NCBI RefSeq assembly: GCF_963583255.1
Contig: NC_084815.1
Coordinates: 10,463,724-10,527,723, forward strand
Reading direction: 5' to 3'
Source: Pyrus communis
Lineage: Eukaryota > Streptophyta > Magnoliopsida > Rosales > Rosaceae
Length of the DNA: 64,000 nucleotides
The first letter of the stretch is position 1. Each line of letters opens with the position of its first letter. A program made the translations under genes and the position numbers. Positions 34,831-46,147 of this stretch are shown here, one piece after another. A model generated the notes under the pieces. It ran no database searches. It was not told the origin of the DNA and worked only from the letters and a program-made list of their open reading frames with translations.

Positions 34831-35804
34831 AACAACCGTTGAAGATGACTACTCGAGAGCAACGCTAGGTAAGCAATCAGGAATAGATTCCAGGCAGTTG
34901 GCTCCAGATCGGTAGACTGACTCCAAGTGCCGGGTGATTGCTTCTTTTACTTTGCCATGCAAGTAAGAACAAGGACAAAGAAAAAGACAGGGAAAGAGCA
35001 TGATATGAGATATTTTTGCTTTTGACCTTGATGATATGAGATACCTTTGCTTTGAAGAAGCGGTGAATGAATCAGCACATGCTTCAATCCGCCGTTTCCT
35101 CCTGGGTCATATGTACTCCAGGCATCTGGTATCATCTTTGGGGAAGAAGAAAGAATTGAGTATTTCGAAAGGCTTTGCTGGGAGTGCGCCCTCAGAGGTG
35201 AGAGAGAGTTGGGCATTTTCTTCAGGTTTGCCCTGCCATAAAAGACGAAGGTCGACATATATAGAGATAATATCAAGTGGTGGTACCTTTTACCCTTGTC
35301 GACAAACGTTTTGATCCCGCAAATCCGGCTTTTTGAAATAGTGGCGCCTCTTCGATCTTTGAATACGCCTCTTCGATTTCTGAGCAGGCGCCCCTTCGAT
35401 TTCTGAACGACGCCCCTTCGCTTTCTGAACGACACGTGGTAGTGCAGATGCGGCTCCTTTTGACAAAGCTGCACACGTCTTCTGAAAAGCAGAGAAAGCG
35501 TCGCCGAACTTTGCGCTTTGTCGGCTAAAGATGTGTAGTTGCGATGATGGCCTCCATGTGTTTTCAGCTTTGTCAGAAATCTTTTGACAAAGTTGAACGC
35601 GTCTTCTGAAAAGCAGAGAACGCGTCGCCTAAATTACGCCGGAAATTCCGGCTTTTCGAATTGGTGGACGCGTCGCCTTGGCTTCTTATAGAGCTATCGA
35701 TCACCACAACAAACACACTCTGAAGAATTCCCATTCTTGAAAATCGACTCCGGCCCTTTGAGAATTAACTCCATCCACCCCATCTCTTTGAACACTTTTG
35801 AAAA
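34831..35804 (+). promoter_or_regulatory. Promoter and leader of the E4 antisense gene
   Basis: Four tandem 22-bp units lie at about 35345-35432, with a G-box CACGTG at 35433-35438 and the two 48-bp repeats after it. The downstream G-box position is mutated (CCATGTG near 35553). The TATA position reads TTCTTATAGAG (about 35684-35693), one base away from E1 and E3. Confidence 0.62.
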
Positions 35805-36482
35805 ATGGCAAACCCATCGAACCTTAGCTTAGAATTGAGTCTCAGCAGTGATACGGCCGCGCCGCGTCAAGGTAACGTATGGCGCCCTTCTTTCTTATCT
35901 TCTAACGGTCCTCTCACAGGTGAAGACTCCGTGATGCAGGACGCCACAACAGCTACAATAGTAGCTAGGAACCTCCTCACTCCAAAAGATAGTAGGCTGC
36001 TGTCAGGACGGTCCGATGAGTTGGCCGTTCAAGAGTCCCTCGCACTTAGTGTTCAGTGTGCGAGTTCTGTGTCCAACATGGGCCAACGCCTGCTTGCCCG
36101 CTCCCGTCAGGTGGAATCATTGATGGCAGAGGTGGAAAGTCTTAAACAGGAGATCAAACTGCTTAAGCATGAGAATAGAAGTTTGCACGTGCTTGCCAAC
36201 AACTATTCGACGGGCATGAAGAGGAAGCTTGATGAACTGCAAGAGTCTGAAGGTCGGATTCAAAGTGACCGTCAAAGGTTTTCGTCTTTCCTCCAGAGGC
36301 ACCTTTTTCCTGGATCATCCAGCGTTTGGCCAAGTATTGAGGCCTCGAATGCTCTATCTTCGATGCCTCTATCTCCGATGCCTTCCGCTCCTATGTCTTC
36401 TGCCCCGATGCCTTCCGTCTCGATGCCTTCCGCTTCAAGAGTTTTGCCACGTAGTGGGTCTTTAAGTAAACAACCTTTGTGA
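35805..36482 (+). CDS. Antisense gene of family A, E4 copy
   Basis: This 225-residue copy is the most divergent of the four in the tail and N-terminus (MANPSNLSLELSLSSDTAAP), but residues 41-105 match the others almost perfectly. The LxLxLxL motif and the zipper leucines are kept; inside the zipper QQLKYEN becomes KLLKHEN. The tail reads SMPLSPMPSAPM with a changed end (SRVLPRSGSLSKQPL). No stop or frameshift is present, and AATAAA is at 36540-36545. It is antisense to, and convergent with, the gag-like frame at 36547. Confidence 0.8.
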   Translation: MANPSNLSLELSLSSDTAAPRQGNVWRPSFLSSNGPLTGEDSVMQDATTATIVARNLLTPKDSRLLSGRSDELAVQESLALSVQCASSVSNMGQRLLARSRQVESLMAEVESLKQEIKLLKHENRSLHVLANNYSTGMKRKLDELQESEGRIQSDRQRFSSFLQRHLFPGSSSVWPSIEASNALSSMPLSPMPSAPMSSAPMPSVSMPSASRVLPRSGSLSKQPL

Positions 36483-36539
36483 AGCCTCGCCACTTTTATT
36501 ATTATTATTATTTTTTTTTTATTTTTTTTTTTTAACATA

Positions 36540-36545
36540 AATAAA
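36540..36545 (+). terminator. Poly(A) signal of the E4 antisense gene
   Basis: AATAAA lies 58 bp after the antisense stop, behind an (ATT)n and T-rich tract, next to the stop codon of the opposing gag-like frame. Confidence 0.58.
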
Positions 36546-36546
36546 A

Positions 36547-37470
36547 TCAAACGGCATGGAATTGGTCCTTGAATGGAAGGTGATACTTGAAGTGAACCGG
36601 CATTGGTTTGAATTCTAATGTAGGTGCCTGATTCATAAAAAACAACAAGTTAGTATAAAATGTAATGGAATTTGAAAAAAATGACTTACTTGTTTTGTCT
36701 GACAAGAACTCAATGACAAACACCACTCCTTTGAAAGTTTCAGGGATATTGGACTTGGCCAGATTGCATGTGATGGTTATGACTTGTCCAATGTCATCAA
36801 ATTCAACTTCTTTGGGCATTGTTGTCTCAAGTATATCCCCTTTGATGAATTCATGAAATTCCCTACTTTGCACCTTTGGAAGGTCTTCCAAGATGTCTTT
36901 TTCACTTTCTTCTTCCTTGGAATTCATGAACCTGCAAGGAATAGGGATATTAGGTGGAATGGGGTTAGAACTAATTGGAACAACCTTACTTGAATTAGAT
37001 GGCGTAGGAGCAATAAGTGCTTCCGGCAAAGGTGCTTCAAATCCTCCCTTCGGATTTACAATGGTTGAACTAGGGAGTTTGCCTTGGTCGCAAAATTGTC
37101 CTACGAACTCCGCTATCTGCCCAATTTGCTTTTCCAAGTGATCCAACCTTTTGTCTTCTTGTCGAGCCTCATTGTCTTGATTTTGTGAGCCCTGCACCAA
37201 ACAAATTAATTCGTTAAGCTTTTGATTATAATCTATTGACGAACTTAAATTTGGTTGGGCATATTGAATATGAGGTTGTGGTGGCTGCCAATATCCTCCT
37301 TGTTGAGCATTTTGAGGTTCCCACCACATAGAGTTTGAATGATCACTCCAATCCGAATTGTAAGTATTGGAAAACACGTTATTCCTTGATTGAAGATTAG
37401 ATATATCAACTCTTTGCATTTGGGACCTTTCCATGAGCTGTGACAAAAGAGAAGCGTTATCAAGTGCCAT
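36547..37470 (-). CDS. E4 gag-like protein (intact reading frame)
   Basis: This 307-residue frame starts at the MALDNAS methionine (37468-37470), 90 bp after the primer site. Parts in order: NTYNSDWSDH, a Trp/Gln/Pro-rich stretch, a coiled-coil region ending GQIAEFVGQF, a Pro-rich linker with IPIPCRFM, a segment DDIGQVITITCNLAKSNIP of unclear origin, and the tail APTLEFKPMPVHFKYHLPF. These correspond to the part of an Athila Gag-Pol after the zinc knuckle and to the linker before RT; capsid, zinc knuckle and protease are missing. The APTLEF tail stays in frame only if an intron-like stretch (36628-36689) is not spliced. The product may be inert, or may let the RNA or protein join a helper particle. 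Confidence 0.72.
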   Translation of the reverse strand: MALDNASLLSQLMERSQMQRVDISNLQSRNNVFSNTYNSDWSDHSNSMWWEPQNAQQGGYWQPPQPHIQYAQPNLSSSIDYNQKLNELICLVQGSQNQDNEARQEDKRLDHLEKQIGQIAEFVGQFCDQGKLPSSTIVNPKGGFEAPLPEALIAPTPSNSSKVVPISSNPIPPNIPIPCRFMNSKEEESEKDILEDLPKVQSREFHEFIKGDILETTMPKEVEFDDIGQVITITCNLAKSNIPETFKGVVFVIEFLSDKTSKSFFSNSITFYTNLLFFMNQAPTLEFKPMPVHFKYHLPFKDQFHAV

Positions 37471-37559
37471 GTTGTTCTTAACAAACAAAACACAAATAAA
37501 AACTAAATCTAAAAGACAATACAGAAACAAACAATCCAAGGGATTAGCAAATTTTCTAA

Positions 37560-37577
37560 TCCCCGGCAACGGCGCCA
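37560..37577 (-). promoter_or_regulatory. E4 primer-binding site (tRNA-Asp)
   Basis: TGGCGCCGTTGCCGGGGA on the minus strand is a perfect complement to the 3' end of plant tRNA-Asp, 5 bp from the 5' LTR. Confidence 0.93.
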
Positions 37578-37582
37578 AAATT

Positions 37583-39383
37583 TGATGCAAGATTTATACG
37601 CACACAAATTAAACCCTCTTTTTGTCAATTGTAGTGAAGAATGTAAGTAGGGATCGTTCTGGACCGGGGATTAGGAGGGATTGCAAATCTCTTGGAAACT
37701 GACTCAAAAACTTAAAAACACAGTTTAAAACACTAAACTAGACTCAAAGAATGCAAAATTAAAGTTTAAAACACTAAGACAAACCAAAAACTCAAAATGC
37801 TTTAAAAACACAAACTAAATTGAATTCTAACTAAAATGAACATTAAAGCAAAAGGGGGATTGAGGTTTTACGAAAATTGAAATAACGAAACAAGTTAATA
37901 AACTAGACAGAATGTAAATATGAAATTTATGGATGAATGCTAGCTAAGGGGTTCATCTCCATACATGTTATACTTGCATAATAAAACGATTTCCAATTGC
38001 ATTTCAATAAATCATTAATTCTCAACACTCCAAGTTAATTAGGTCCGCTTAAATTAACCGTCAAGTTTTCCTTAAGTTAATGAATTGGATGATTGCATAC
38101 GACAACCCAAAACATTCCTCACAAGTTCCCTACATGAATTGCATAATAGATATACAAGCAAGAATCATTAAGTTCTTTGAAAACTATAAGTGTTGACGAG
38201 GCATTCGTTACTATGATTGCATGAAACTTATGCCAAGAATTCGTTTAACGCGATTGTTTATAAGCAACCTCCACTACTTGTGAATATAAGTTCATAACGA
38301 TTAGGTGAAATTCACTTATATTCTAGCGTCAAATTCATGCATGAAAATTAAGTGTGCACTCTCAATAAACATACATAAATAGGTTATCAATAAAACAGTT
38401 AAACAAATTGAATTCACAACTTATGAAACGTAATTAGAAGTAATCAAATCAAAATGCAAGCATAAACATATATTTCGAATCACCCCCTAGCTAAAGGGGG
38501 GTTTAGTTCCTCATACAAAACAAAGAGAATTGAATTTAAACTTTGAAATCAAAGAAACACCTAAACATTCCAACAACTCACACTTGAATTGTATGAACGT
38601 TTAGGCCCTCTTATCTTCCTCGTTGTTGTAGCACAAGGTCTAAGGTGAGGTTTGGGGGATTATGGAAATGGATGAGGAGTGGTGTTTGGATTATAAGGGA
38701 ATGGGAGCTCACGGCACAAAGGAAGAATGGATGTGTTTGTGGTGTGTTGTGTATGAAAATGAGATGTCCATGAATGAATGAATGCAAGGGTATTTATAGG
38801 AGTAGTGGAGGGAACATATGGCTATGTCATTTGTAGGTGAAGTAGGTGGATGTTGTAGGTGAAGTAGGTGGATGTTGTAGGTGAAGTGGGTGGATGTTAT
38901 GTTAAGTGATAAGTGATAAGTGATATGATATGTGGTTATGATATGATAAGTGGTTAAGTGGTGATGATAAGTGATAAGTGATTAAGTGATATGATATGTG
39001 GTGATGATAAGTGATAAGTGCATGTGGGTTAACTAATGAAGGAAATGCATGTTCAATGACAATGTGTTAGAATGGATGTGTGTTATGCATGGCATGATTG
39101 GGATTAGGAAAGGTTTAAATGTCCTAAAACTAAAGAGAACAAGGTTCCAACACTTTGGCTCCAATTAGGTCTTCAATTTCGTCCAACACTTTGGCTTCAA
39201 GCATAAGCTATCCGTCCTTAGCCCAAAAGTGCTCCAAAAGTCTCCAAAATGCATCTTTTTGCTCCTTTAGCCCTTTGGACCTACAAACACACGAAAATAG
39301 CTTAAAGTACTAAAATAACTAAAGAAACATAACGTAAATGTACGAGAACAAGCTATTTAAGTCGCATGAATATGCTCCTATCA
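37583..39383 (-). repeat. E4 5' LTR
   Basis: This 1,801-bp LTR matches the E4 3' LTR apart from base 7. The minus-strand TATA box is at 38791-38798. The leader hairpin lies around 38563-38608. Confidence 0.93.
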
Positions 39384-39689
39384 GTTGGGCATATTGAATA
39401 TGAGGTTGTGGTGGCTGCCAATATCCTCCTTGTTGAGCATTTTGAGGTTCCCACCACATAGAGTTTGAATGATCACTCCAATCCGAATTGTAAGTATTGG
39501 AAAACACGTTATTCCTTGATTGAAGATTAGATATATCAACTCTTTGCATTTGGGACCTTTCCATGAGCTGTGACAAAAGAGAAGCGTTATCAAGTGCCAT
39601 GTTGTTCTTAACAAACAAAACACAAATAAAAACTAAATCTAAAAGACAATACAGAAACAAACAATCCAAGGGATTAGCAAATTTTCTAA

Positions 39690-39707
39690 TCCCCGGCAAC
39701 GGCGCCA
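39690..39707 (-). promoter_or_regulatory. E3 primer-binding site (tRNA-Asp)
   Basis: TGGCGCCGTTGCCGGGGA on the minus strand, perfect, 5 bp from the E3 5' LTR. Confidence 0.92.
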
Positions 39708-39712
39708 AAATT

Positions 39713-41706
39713 TGATGCGAGATTTATACGCACACAAATTAACCCTCTTTTCGTCAAATTGTAGTATATGTATAAGTAGGGATCGTTCTAGACCGGGGAT
39801 TAGGAGGGATTGTTAATCACTTGGATTTGACTCAAAAACATAAAAACACAATATAAAACACTAAACTAGACTCAAAGAATGTAAAACTAAAGTTTAAAAC
39901 ACTAAAACAAACCAAAAGACTCAAAACAACACAAACACACTCAAATCTGCCTAAAAACCACTTTCTGGGCAGATTTGAGCACAAACACAAATTTGGACGA
40001 ATTTGTTTAACAAATTGAATCAAAACACTTATAAACACAAACTAAAAGTATTTCTAACTAATCTAACACTTTAAAATAAATGGGGATTGAGGTTTGGACG
40101 AAAATAAACTAAATGGACAGATTCTAATTAAAACAGATTATAAAAACGAAATTGACGAAATGGAATGAATGGATGATAGAATAGCTAAGGGGTTCATCTC
40201 CATACATGTTACACTTGCATAATAAAAAGATTTCCAATTGCATTTTAATAAATTATGAAACTCATCACCCCGGGTCAATTAGGTCCGCTTAAATTAACCG
40301 TTAAGTTTTCCTTAAGTTAATGAATTGGATGGGTTAGCGCAACGCAATTCACTACATTCTCCAAAAGTCCTTTACGTGAACAGCACAATAAAGATACAAT
40401 CAAAGATCATTAAGTATTATGAAAACTATAAGTGTTGACGAGGCATTCGTTACTATGATGAGCATGAAACTCGTGCCAAGAATTCTTTTAACGCGATTGT
40501 TTATAAGCAACCTCCACTACTTGTGAATATAAGTTCGTAACTATTAGGTGAAACTCACTTATATTCTAGCGTCATATTGATGCATGAAAATTAAGCGCGC
40601 ATTCTTAATAAACATTCATAAATAAGTTATCAATCAAATGGTTAAACAAATTGAACCACAACTTATGAAACGCAATTAGAATTAATCAAATCAAAATGCA
40701 AGCATAAACATATATTTCGAATCACCCCCTAGCTAAAGGGGGTTTAGTTTATTATAACTTTGAAATCAAAGAAATACCTAAACATTCCAACAACTCAAAC
40801 TTGAATTGTATGAACGTTTAGGCACTCTTCTCTTCCATTCCTCATACGTACAAACAAAGAGAATTGAATTTAAACATTGAAATCAAAGAAACACCTAAAC
40901 ATTCCAACAACTCAAACTTGAATTGTATGAACGTTTAGGCCCTCTTCTCTTCCTCTTTATTGTAGCATAAGGTCTAAGGATAGTTGGTTTGGGGGAATGG
41001 AAGTGTGGAATGGAGTGAGGAGTGATGGAAGTGGAAAGATGGTTTTTGGATTCTAAGGGAGACTCACGGCTAAGAGAGAAAGGGATGTGTTTGTGGTGTG
41101 TTGTGTATGAAAATGAGATGTCCATGAATGAATGAATGCAAGGGTATTTATAGGAGTAGTGGAGGGAACATATGGCTATGTCATTTGTAGGTTAAGTAGG
41201 TGGATGTTGCAGGTGAAGTAGGTGGATGTTGTAGGTGAAGTGGATGTTGTAGGTGAAGTAGGTGGATGTTGTAGGTGAAGTAGGTGGATGATATGTTAAG
41301 TGATAAGTGATAAGTGATATGATATGATATGTGGTGATGATAAGTGATAAGTGCATGTGGGTTAACTAATGAAGGAAATGCATGTGCAATGACAATGTGT
41401 TAGAATGGATGTGTGTTATGCATGGCATGATTGGGATTAGGAAAGGTTTAAATGTCCTAAAACTAAAGAGAACAAGGTTCCAACACTTTGGCTCCAATTA
41501 GGTCTTCAATTTCGTCCAACACTTTGGCTTCAAGCATAAGCTATCCGTCCTTAGCCCAAAAGTGCTCCAAAAGTCTCCAAAATGCATCTTTTTGCTCCCT
41601 TAGCCCTTTGGACCTACAAACACACGAAAATAGCTTAAAGTACTAAAATAACTAAAGAAACATAACGTAAATGTACGAGAACAAGCCATTTAAGTCGCTT
41701 AAATAT
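39713..41706 (-). repeat. E3 5' LTR, terminal bases missing
   Basis: It follows the 3' LTR at 24252 apparently without change, including the unusual CACAAATTAACCC, up to CGCTTAAATATG near 41706. It then departs from the expected CTCCTATCA. The minus-strand TATA box is at 41145-41152. The U5 inverted repeat is in the CTCAAATCTGCC/GGCAGATTTGAG form near 39940-39980. Confidence 0.87.
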
Positions 41707-41965
41707 GGAGAAATATCTTTATACGTTACATTTGGGTATGGTGACTTTGAAGTCGTAAGACATGGAGAAATATCTTTATACGTTACAATTGATATGATTC
41801 TTTGAAGTGGAAATCTTTTGAGTTGAATGAATGACAAAATCTTCATTGGTTCTTATTAGTTTGTTTAAAGCATGTTTTAACCAAGTTGTTTGCAGATTTT
41901 GTAAATGTTTGTGGGTGTCATCACTGTAAACCCTCAGGAGACACAACTCCTCCAACTAGGGACAC
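41705..41965 (+). repeat. Duplicated piece of E6 interior beside E3
   Basis: Bases 41729-41965 repeat 24015-24251 (237 bp, ending GGGACAC), so this sequence flanks E3 on both sides. In addition ATGGAGAAATATCTTTATACG at 41705-41725 is a further short repeat of 41762 onward. A normal insertion would leave only 5 bp. After 41965 the family B interior resumes with CTAGGGGTTC. Confidence 0.85.
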
Positions 41966-42089
41966 CTAGGGGTTCAAAGGCTTGTTGCACATGCTCAGTG
42001 CAATCGTTTGGCCAACGAAAGTGGTTTAGTTAGATGTTTGTATTTTGTGTGTTTTAGTTCTAAGTTTGCTCGAGGACTAGCAAAAACCA

Positions 42090-42102
42090 GGTTGGGGGTA
42101 TT
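42090..42102 (+). promoter_or_regulatory. E6 polypurine tract
   Basis: GGTTGGGGGTATT lies immediately before the B LTR start, with CTCGAGGACTAGCAAAAA just upstream. It matches the E5 tract at 53985. Confidence 0.85.
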
Positions 42103-44229
42103 TGATAAGTCATATTTTGCATGCATGTATAGCTTTCTTATTTGGCGTTTTTGTATTGTTTTTGGATTAAACTAGTTGCATTTTACATTATTTGGTGTTA
42201 GTGTGCAGCCAAGTGTGAATTTGGATCAAAGGGAAAGCAAATGAAGTAAAAACATTCCAGAAATGATGTGAAGTGTTAAGAGATGTAATTCAGCCATTTT
42301 GGGTGATTCTAAACAAAGCAAAAACATGGATGTCACCTATGTGGTTCCAACATCAAAACATGCATTCACATGCATGCCACAACCTTAGCCGTGTGTTCCC
42401 ATATCATCCCATCAGATTATACACTTCTAAACACCAAACATGCAATCACATGCATGATAACATCCATTCCGTGCAGATTCCATGTTTTAACACCCAAAAC
42501 ATCCCTCACATGCATGTCCACAACCTGACCCGTGCATTCCATTTCTCTTCTTCACTTCTCTTTGCAGAAATTCACATGCATGGTGATTAAACAAGTAACT
42601 CCTTGCAGCCACCATTTCAGAAATCAAACCCATCCCTTTGTCCATGCCGTGAGCTTTCTGCCATTCCCAGAGTTTTATAACCAATTTGCAGATTCCACTC
42701 CCTTGCTTGCAGACATTCCACATGTGTTTGGATTAAATAAACCACTTACTTGCAGAGCATGTCCATGCTTTGCAGGTAGCATGCCAGAAATCCACTAAAA
42801 CAACCATTTCATGCGATCCCAACTCTAATGCCCATACCGTGCACATTAATACTCTCTGCAGCACCCCTTTCACATGGACCATGTCAGATTTTCACATGCA
42901 TTCCAATTGTCTTCCCATCATCAATCATATTCAGAAATTAATTAAGGGGAATCACTCATCTCTCTCTCGGATCCAATTTCCATTACACACTCAATTGGCT
43001 CCATTTTTCTGTCTTCCATCTCAGAAACACAATCATTTCCATCACTTAAGCTCTGCCATCTGAGTTAAAAAAAAGACAAGATCCAATCTGATTGTCTCCC
43101 CATCATTAGACTCATTCAGAAATGCACCAAGACTGAGGGATTGGCTCACGGGGATCAGATTGGAACACACACACTCTATTTGCTCTAATTTCTGTCCATC
43201 ATTCACTCTCATTCCCCCTCTCCATTCCATTGCATTCGACACTCTCACACTTTCACAGAAACTGTCCATTTCTCTCCATTTATGCACCACTCACAAAAAC
43301 CATTCGACATTAGTTTCTCCACCCTCATTTACAATCACATTTGGGAGCTCCAACACCGAAGGCACTCTTCAAGGAATTCAACATCAGTTTTACTTCAAGG
43401 GTTCCTTCTACTTCATTCTATGTTCATTCATGTTGTGTATGTTTATGTTAAATCTTGTGTAAACATGAATTGTAACTAATCCTCCTCTAGGGATTCGATG
43501 TAACCTTGCAAAGTTTGCCATGTAATTAAGTTAGAATGCTCATTTTGTCTATCTATTTCTTGTTTCATTTTCTGTTTTAATGGTGACTTAGTATGTTGAT
43601 TTTAATGTTTGATCATCATTTGAATTAATCACTAAGTTGTGTAGCCAAGATTAAAGCACACATCATGCATAATCTTGGTAGATATGTGAATGAATGAAGG
43701 GAGTGTTTAGCACACATCCTGCCGAATTACTCCCTTTGGTTTTATGAAAGTTTCTTGTACATTATATAATCTTGATTATGAACCAAAGTTGCACATCACA
43801 ATTAGGTTCATGATTAGAGACATTTGATCAAATCCACACATCATATGGTTGATCATATCCAAGTGAAACAAACTCAAGAAATAGGTAGATGGATGAGTAT
43901 AAACTAACTTGACAAACATGGACTTAGTTGAGCAATGGTGAAATCGAATCCCTAGTTTCATTTCCATTGATATTATCTCATTATATTGGTTGTTGATTCA
44001 TTGATTTGTGTTTACTTCATTCTCTTAGGCTTTCAAGTTAAAACAACAAATCTGCATAGTTTGATTAGTTTGATTCAAATCTGCCTATTTAGACTAGTTT
44101 GATTCATTTCTTAGATTTCTTGCAAACAAGTAGTTACATAGGTCCAATTAGTCCCTGTGGATTCGACACCCTTGCTTATGCCATTATACTAAATATATTC
44201 TTGCATTAGGAAGGAAAAATACATCAACA
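42103..44229 (+). repeat. E6 3' LTR (family B, complete)
   Basis: At 2,127 bp, from TGATAAGTCATATTTTGC to AAATACATCAACA, this is the reference family B LTR in this window. The U3 contains paired CATGCATTCACATGCATG words. Near the 3' end is the motif GTGGATTCGACACCCTTGC (44157-44175), common in plant gypsy LTRs. The middle part (43060-43360) differs from the truncated E6 5' LTR only because the latter has been cut. Confidence 0.92.
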
Positions 44230-45836
44230 CATTCTCATTCAATTCGTCCATATTCAGAAAATCATCCAAAACACCACCAGAAATCATCCGTGAGTTTCCC
44301 TACTAATCCAAACAACACTCCAACCACTCCCCATCCCTCCAAAACACTTCACACTATCCCAAAACTCACCTTAGACCTTGTGATACAACAACGAGGAAGA
44401 GAAGAGTGCCTAAACGTTCATACAATTCAAGTTTGAGTTGTTGGAATGTTTAGGTGTTTCTTTGATTTCAATGTTTAATTTCAATGCTCTTTGTTTTGTA
44501 CGAATGAGGAATGGATGATAAGAGGGCCTAAACGTTCATACAATTCAAGTTTGAGTTGTTGGAATGTTTAGGTGTTTCTTTGATTCTCTTTGTTTTGTAC
44601 CATGAGGAACTAAACCCCCTTGGTTAGGGGGTGATTCGAATATATGTTTATGCTTGCATTTTGATTTGAATACTTCTAATTGCGTTTTATAAGTTGTGGA
44701 TTCAATTTGTTTAACCGTTTGATTGATAACTTATTTATGTATGTTTATTGAGAGTGCACGCTTAATTTTCATGCATGAATATGACGCTAGAATATAAGTG
44801 AGTTTCACCTAATAGTTATGAACTTATATTCACAAGTAGTGGAGGTTGCTTATAAACAATCGCGTTAAATGAATTCTTGGCATAAGTTTCATGCAATCCA
44901 TAGTAACGAATGCCTCGTCAACACTTATAATTTTCATAGAGCGTAATGATTCTTGCTTGTATCTCTATTATGCAATCATGTAGGGGACTTGTGGGGAATG
45001 TTTTGAATTGTTGTATGCGCTAACCCATCCAATTCAATAACGTTAGGAATATTTGAAGGTTAATTAGTGCATCACGGTTAACCCGGGGTGTTGAGTTTCA
45101 TGGTTTATTGAAATGCAATTGGAAATCATTTTATTATGCAAGTATAACATGTATGGAGATGAACCCCTTAGCTAGCCTTCATTCCATTCAAATTCTATCA
45201 CACATTCACATTTACATTTTGCTTTAATTTGAATCTGTGCATTTTAGTTAATTTTCGTATAAATCTAAATCCCCCTTTACTTTAATGTCCAATTTAGTTT
45301 GAAAGTGTTTTAGTTTGTGTTTATGAGTGTTTTGATTCATTTTATTTCCCAATTTCGTCCAAATTCACCAAAGTGCTCAAAACTGCCCAGAAAGTGATTT
45401 TAAGGCAGTTTTGAGTGTTTTGGGTGATGTTTGAGTCTTTTGGTTTGTTTTAATGTTTTAAGTGATTAGTTTTACATTCTTTGAGTTAGTTTAGTGTTTT
45501 ATATTGTGTTTTTACGTTCTTGAGTCAAGTTATTACTTAATTTCGTCCAAATTTGTGTTTGTGCTCAAATCTGCCCAGAAAGTGGTTTTTAGGCAGATTT
45601 GAGTGTGTTTGTGTTGTTTTGAGTCTTTTGGTTTGTCTTAGTGTTTTAAAGTTTAGTTTTGCATTCTTTGAGTCTAGTATAGTGTTTCATATTGTTATTT
45701 TACGTTTTTGAGTCAAATCCAAGTGGTTAACAATCCCTCCTAATCCCCGGTCCAGAACGATCCCTACTTATACTTATACTACAATTTGACGAAAAGAGGG
45801 TTTAATTTGTGTGCGTATAAATCTCGCATCAAATTT

Positions 45837-45854
45837 TGGCGCCGTTGCTGGGGA
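45837..45854 (+). promoter_or_regulatory. E2 primer-binding site (tRNA-Asp, one mismatch)
   Basis: TGGCGCCGTTGCTGGGGA follows the 5' LTR by 5 bp; one C to T change separates it from a perfect match. Confidence 0.9.
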
Positions 45855-45950
45855 TTAGAAAATTTGCTAATCCCTTGGATTGTTTTATTTTCGTTTGTTT
45901 TTATTCTAGATTCTTAATCTTGTTTTGTTTCTTGTTTTAGGTACTAGTTC

Positions 45951-45995
45951 ATGACTCGGAGTTCTCATCCGATTCGTGAACATATCCTGGAGTGA
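45951..45995 (+). pseudogene. E2 start-of-gag remnant (14 codons)
   Basis: MTRSSHPIREHILE followed by a stop, after TTGTTTTAGGTACTAGTTC. It is then joined to the post-pol segment with the CTTGGGAGGCAACCC motif (46038-46052), also present in diverged form right after the E5 pol stop (59736-59758). This marks a deletion of essentially all gag and pol. Confidence 0.5.
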
Positions 45996-46086
45996 TTGGG
46001 TCCTTCGTCCGGCTGCAAGACGTAAAAGAAAGCGCTACTTGGGAGGCAACCCAATGCACTGAATAAAACAAAGCATGTTCATAAAA

Positions 46087-46119
<33 letters not shown>

Positions 46120-46147
46120 GATACTAAACATGGAGAAAGGTGGAGCT

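Larger units (their letters stand above)
30921..39383 (-). mobile_element. E4: complete non-autonomous family A element, youngest in the stack
   Basis: At 8,463 bp it has two LTRs of exactly 1,801 bp (30921-32721 and 37583-39383) and a TSD of GTTGG (30916-30920 and 39384-39388). The LTRs appear identical except for base 7 (TGATGCG versus TGATGCA). The primer site, gag-like frame, antisense gene, internal purine tract and polypurine tract are all present. It is the best reference copy of family A here. With no enzymes of its own it must have been mobilised in trans. Confidence 0.95.
30047..39600 (-). pseudogene. E3 gag-like frame, split by E4
   Basis: The start MALDNAS is at 39600, with coding to 39384. 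E4 (30921-39383, plus one copy of the GTTGG TSD) interrupts it, and coding resumes at 30920 and ends at 30047. Apart from the insertion the frame is open to the pre-RT-like tail (APTLEFKPLPVHFKYHLPF). It carries an extra segment after the glutamine-rich stretch (EGYWQPYEEFYSTPMQPPQ) not found in E1 or E4. The frame lacks capsid, zinc knuckle and protease. The insertion makes it a pseudogene, but a very young one. Confidence 0.8.
24252..41706 (-). mobile_element. E3: non-autonomous family A element (minus), split by E4
   Basis: The 3' LTR is 24252-26255, the polypurine tract 26256-26270, the antisense gene 29296-29967, the gag-like frame is split (30047-30920 and 39384-39600), the primer site is 39690-39707 and the 5' LTR is 39713 to about 41706. 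The two LTRs look identical where compared, so insertion was recent. The right end lacks the last ten or so bases (CTCCTATCA), and a repeated piece of E6 follows instead of a simple TSD. Without E4 the interior is about 4,989 bp. Confidence 0.87.
20308..44229 (+). mobile_element. E6: family B-ended mosaic element (plus), split by E3
   Basis: It begins with a truncated family B LTR (20308-21266), continues with family A interior sequence (about 21266-22900), then family B interior (about 22900-24251 and 41729-42102), and ends with a complete B LTR (42103-44229). The CATTC TSD on both sides shows the outer ends are true. It has no primer site, gag or pol. The A segment between B segments points to recombination between the families. 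E3 sits in the B interior. Confidence 0.82.
19767..45831 (+). repeat. E2 5' LTR, split by E6
   Basis: The parts are 19767-20307 and 44230-45831, 2,143 bp in all. The E6 TSD CATTC lies at 20303-20307 and 44230-44234, and the uninterrupted site GCATTCATTCTCATTC is in the sister LTR near 50468-50483. A TATA box TATAAATA lies at 20280-20287. U5 inverted repeats are at 45377-45415 and 45564-45603. Relative to the 3' LTR it lacks about 116 bp of CATGCA-rich U3 near 20050. Confidence 0.88.
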
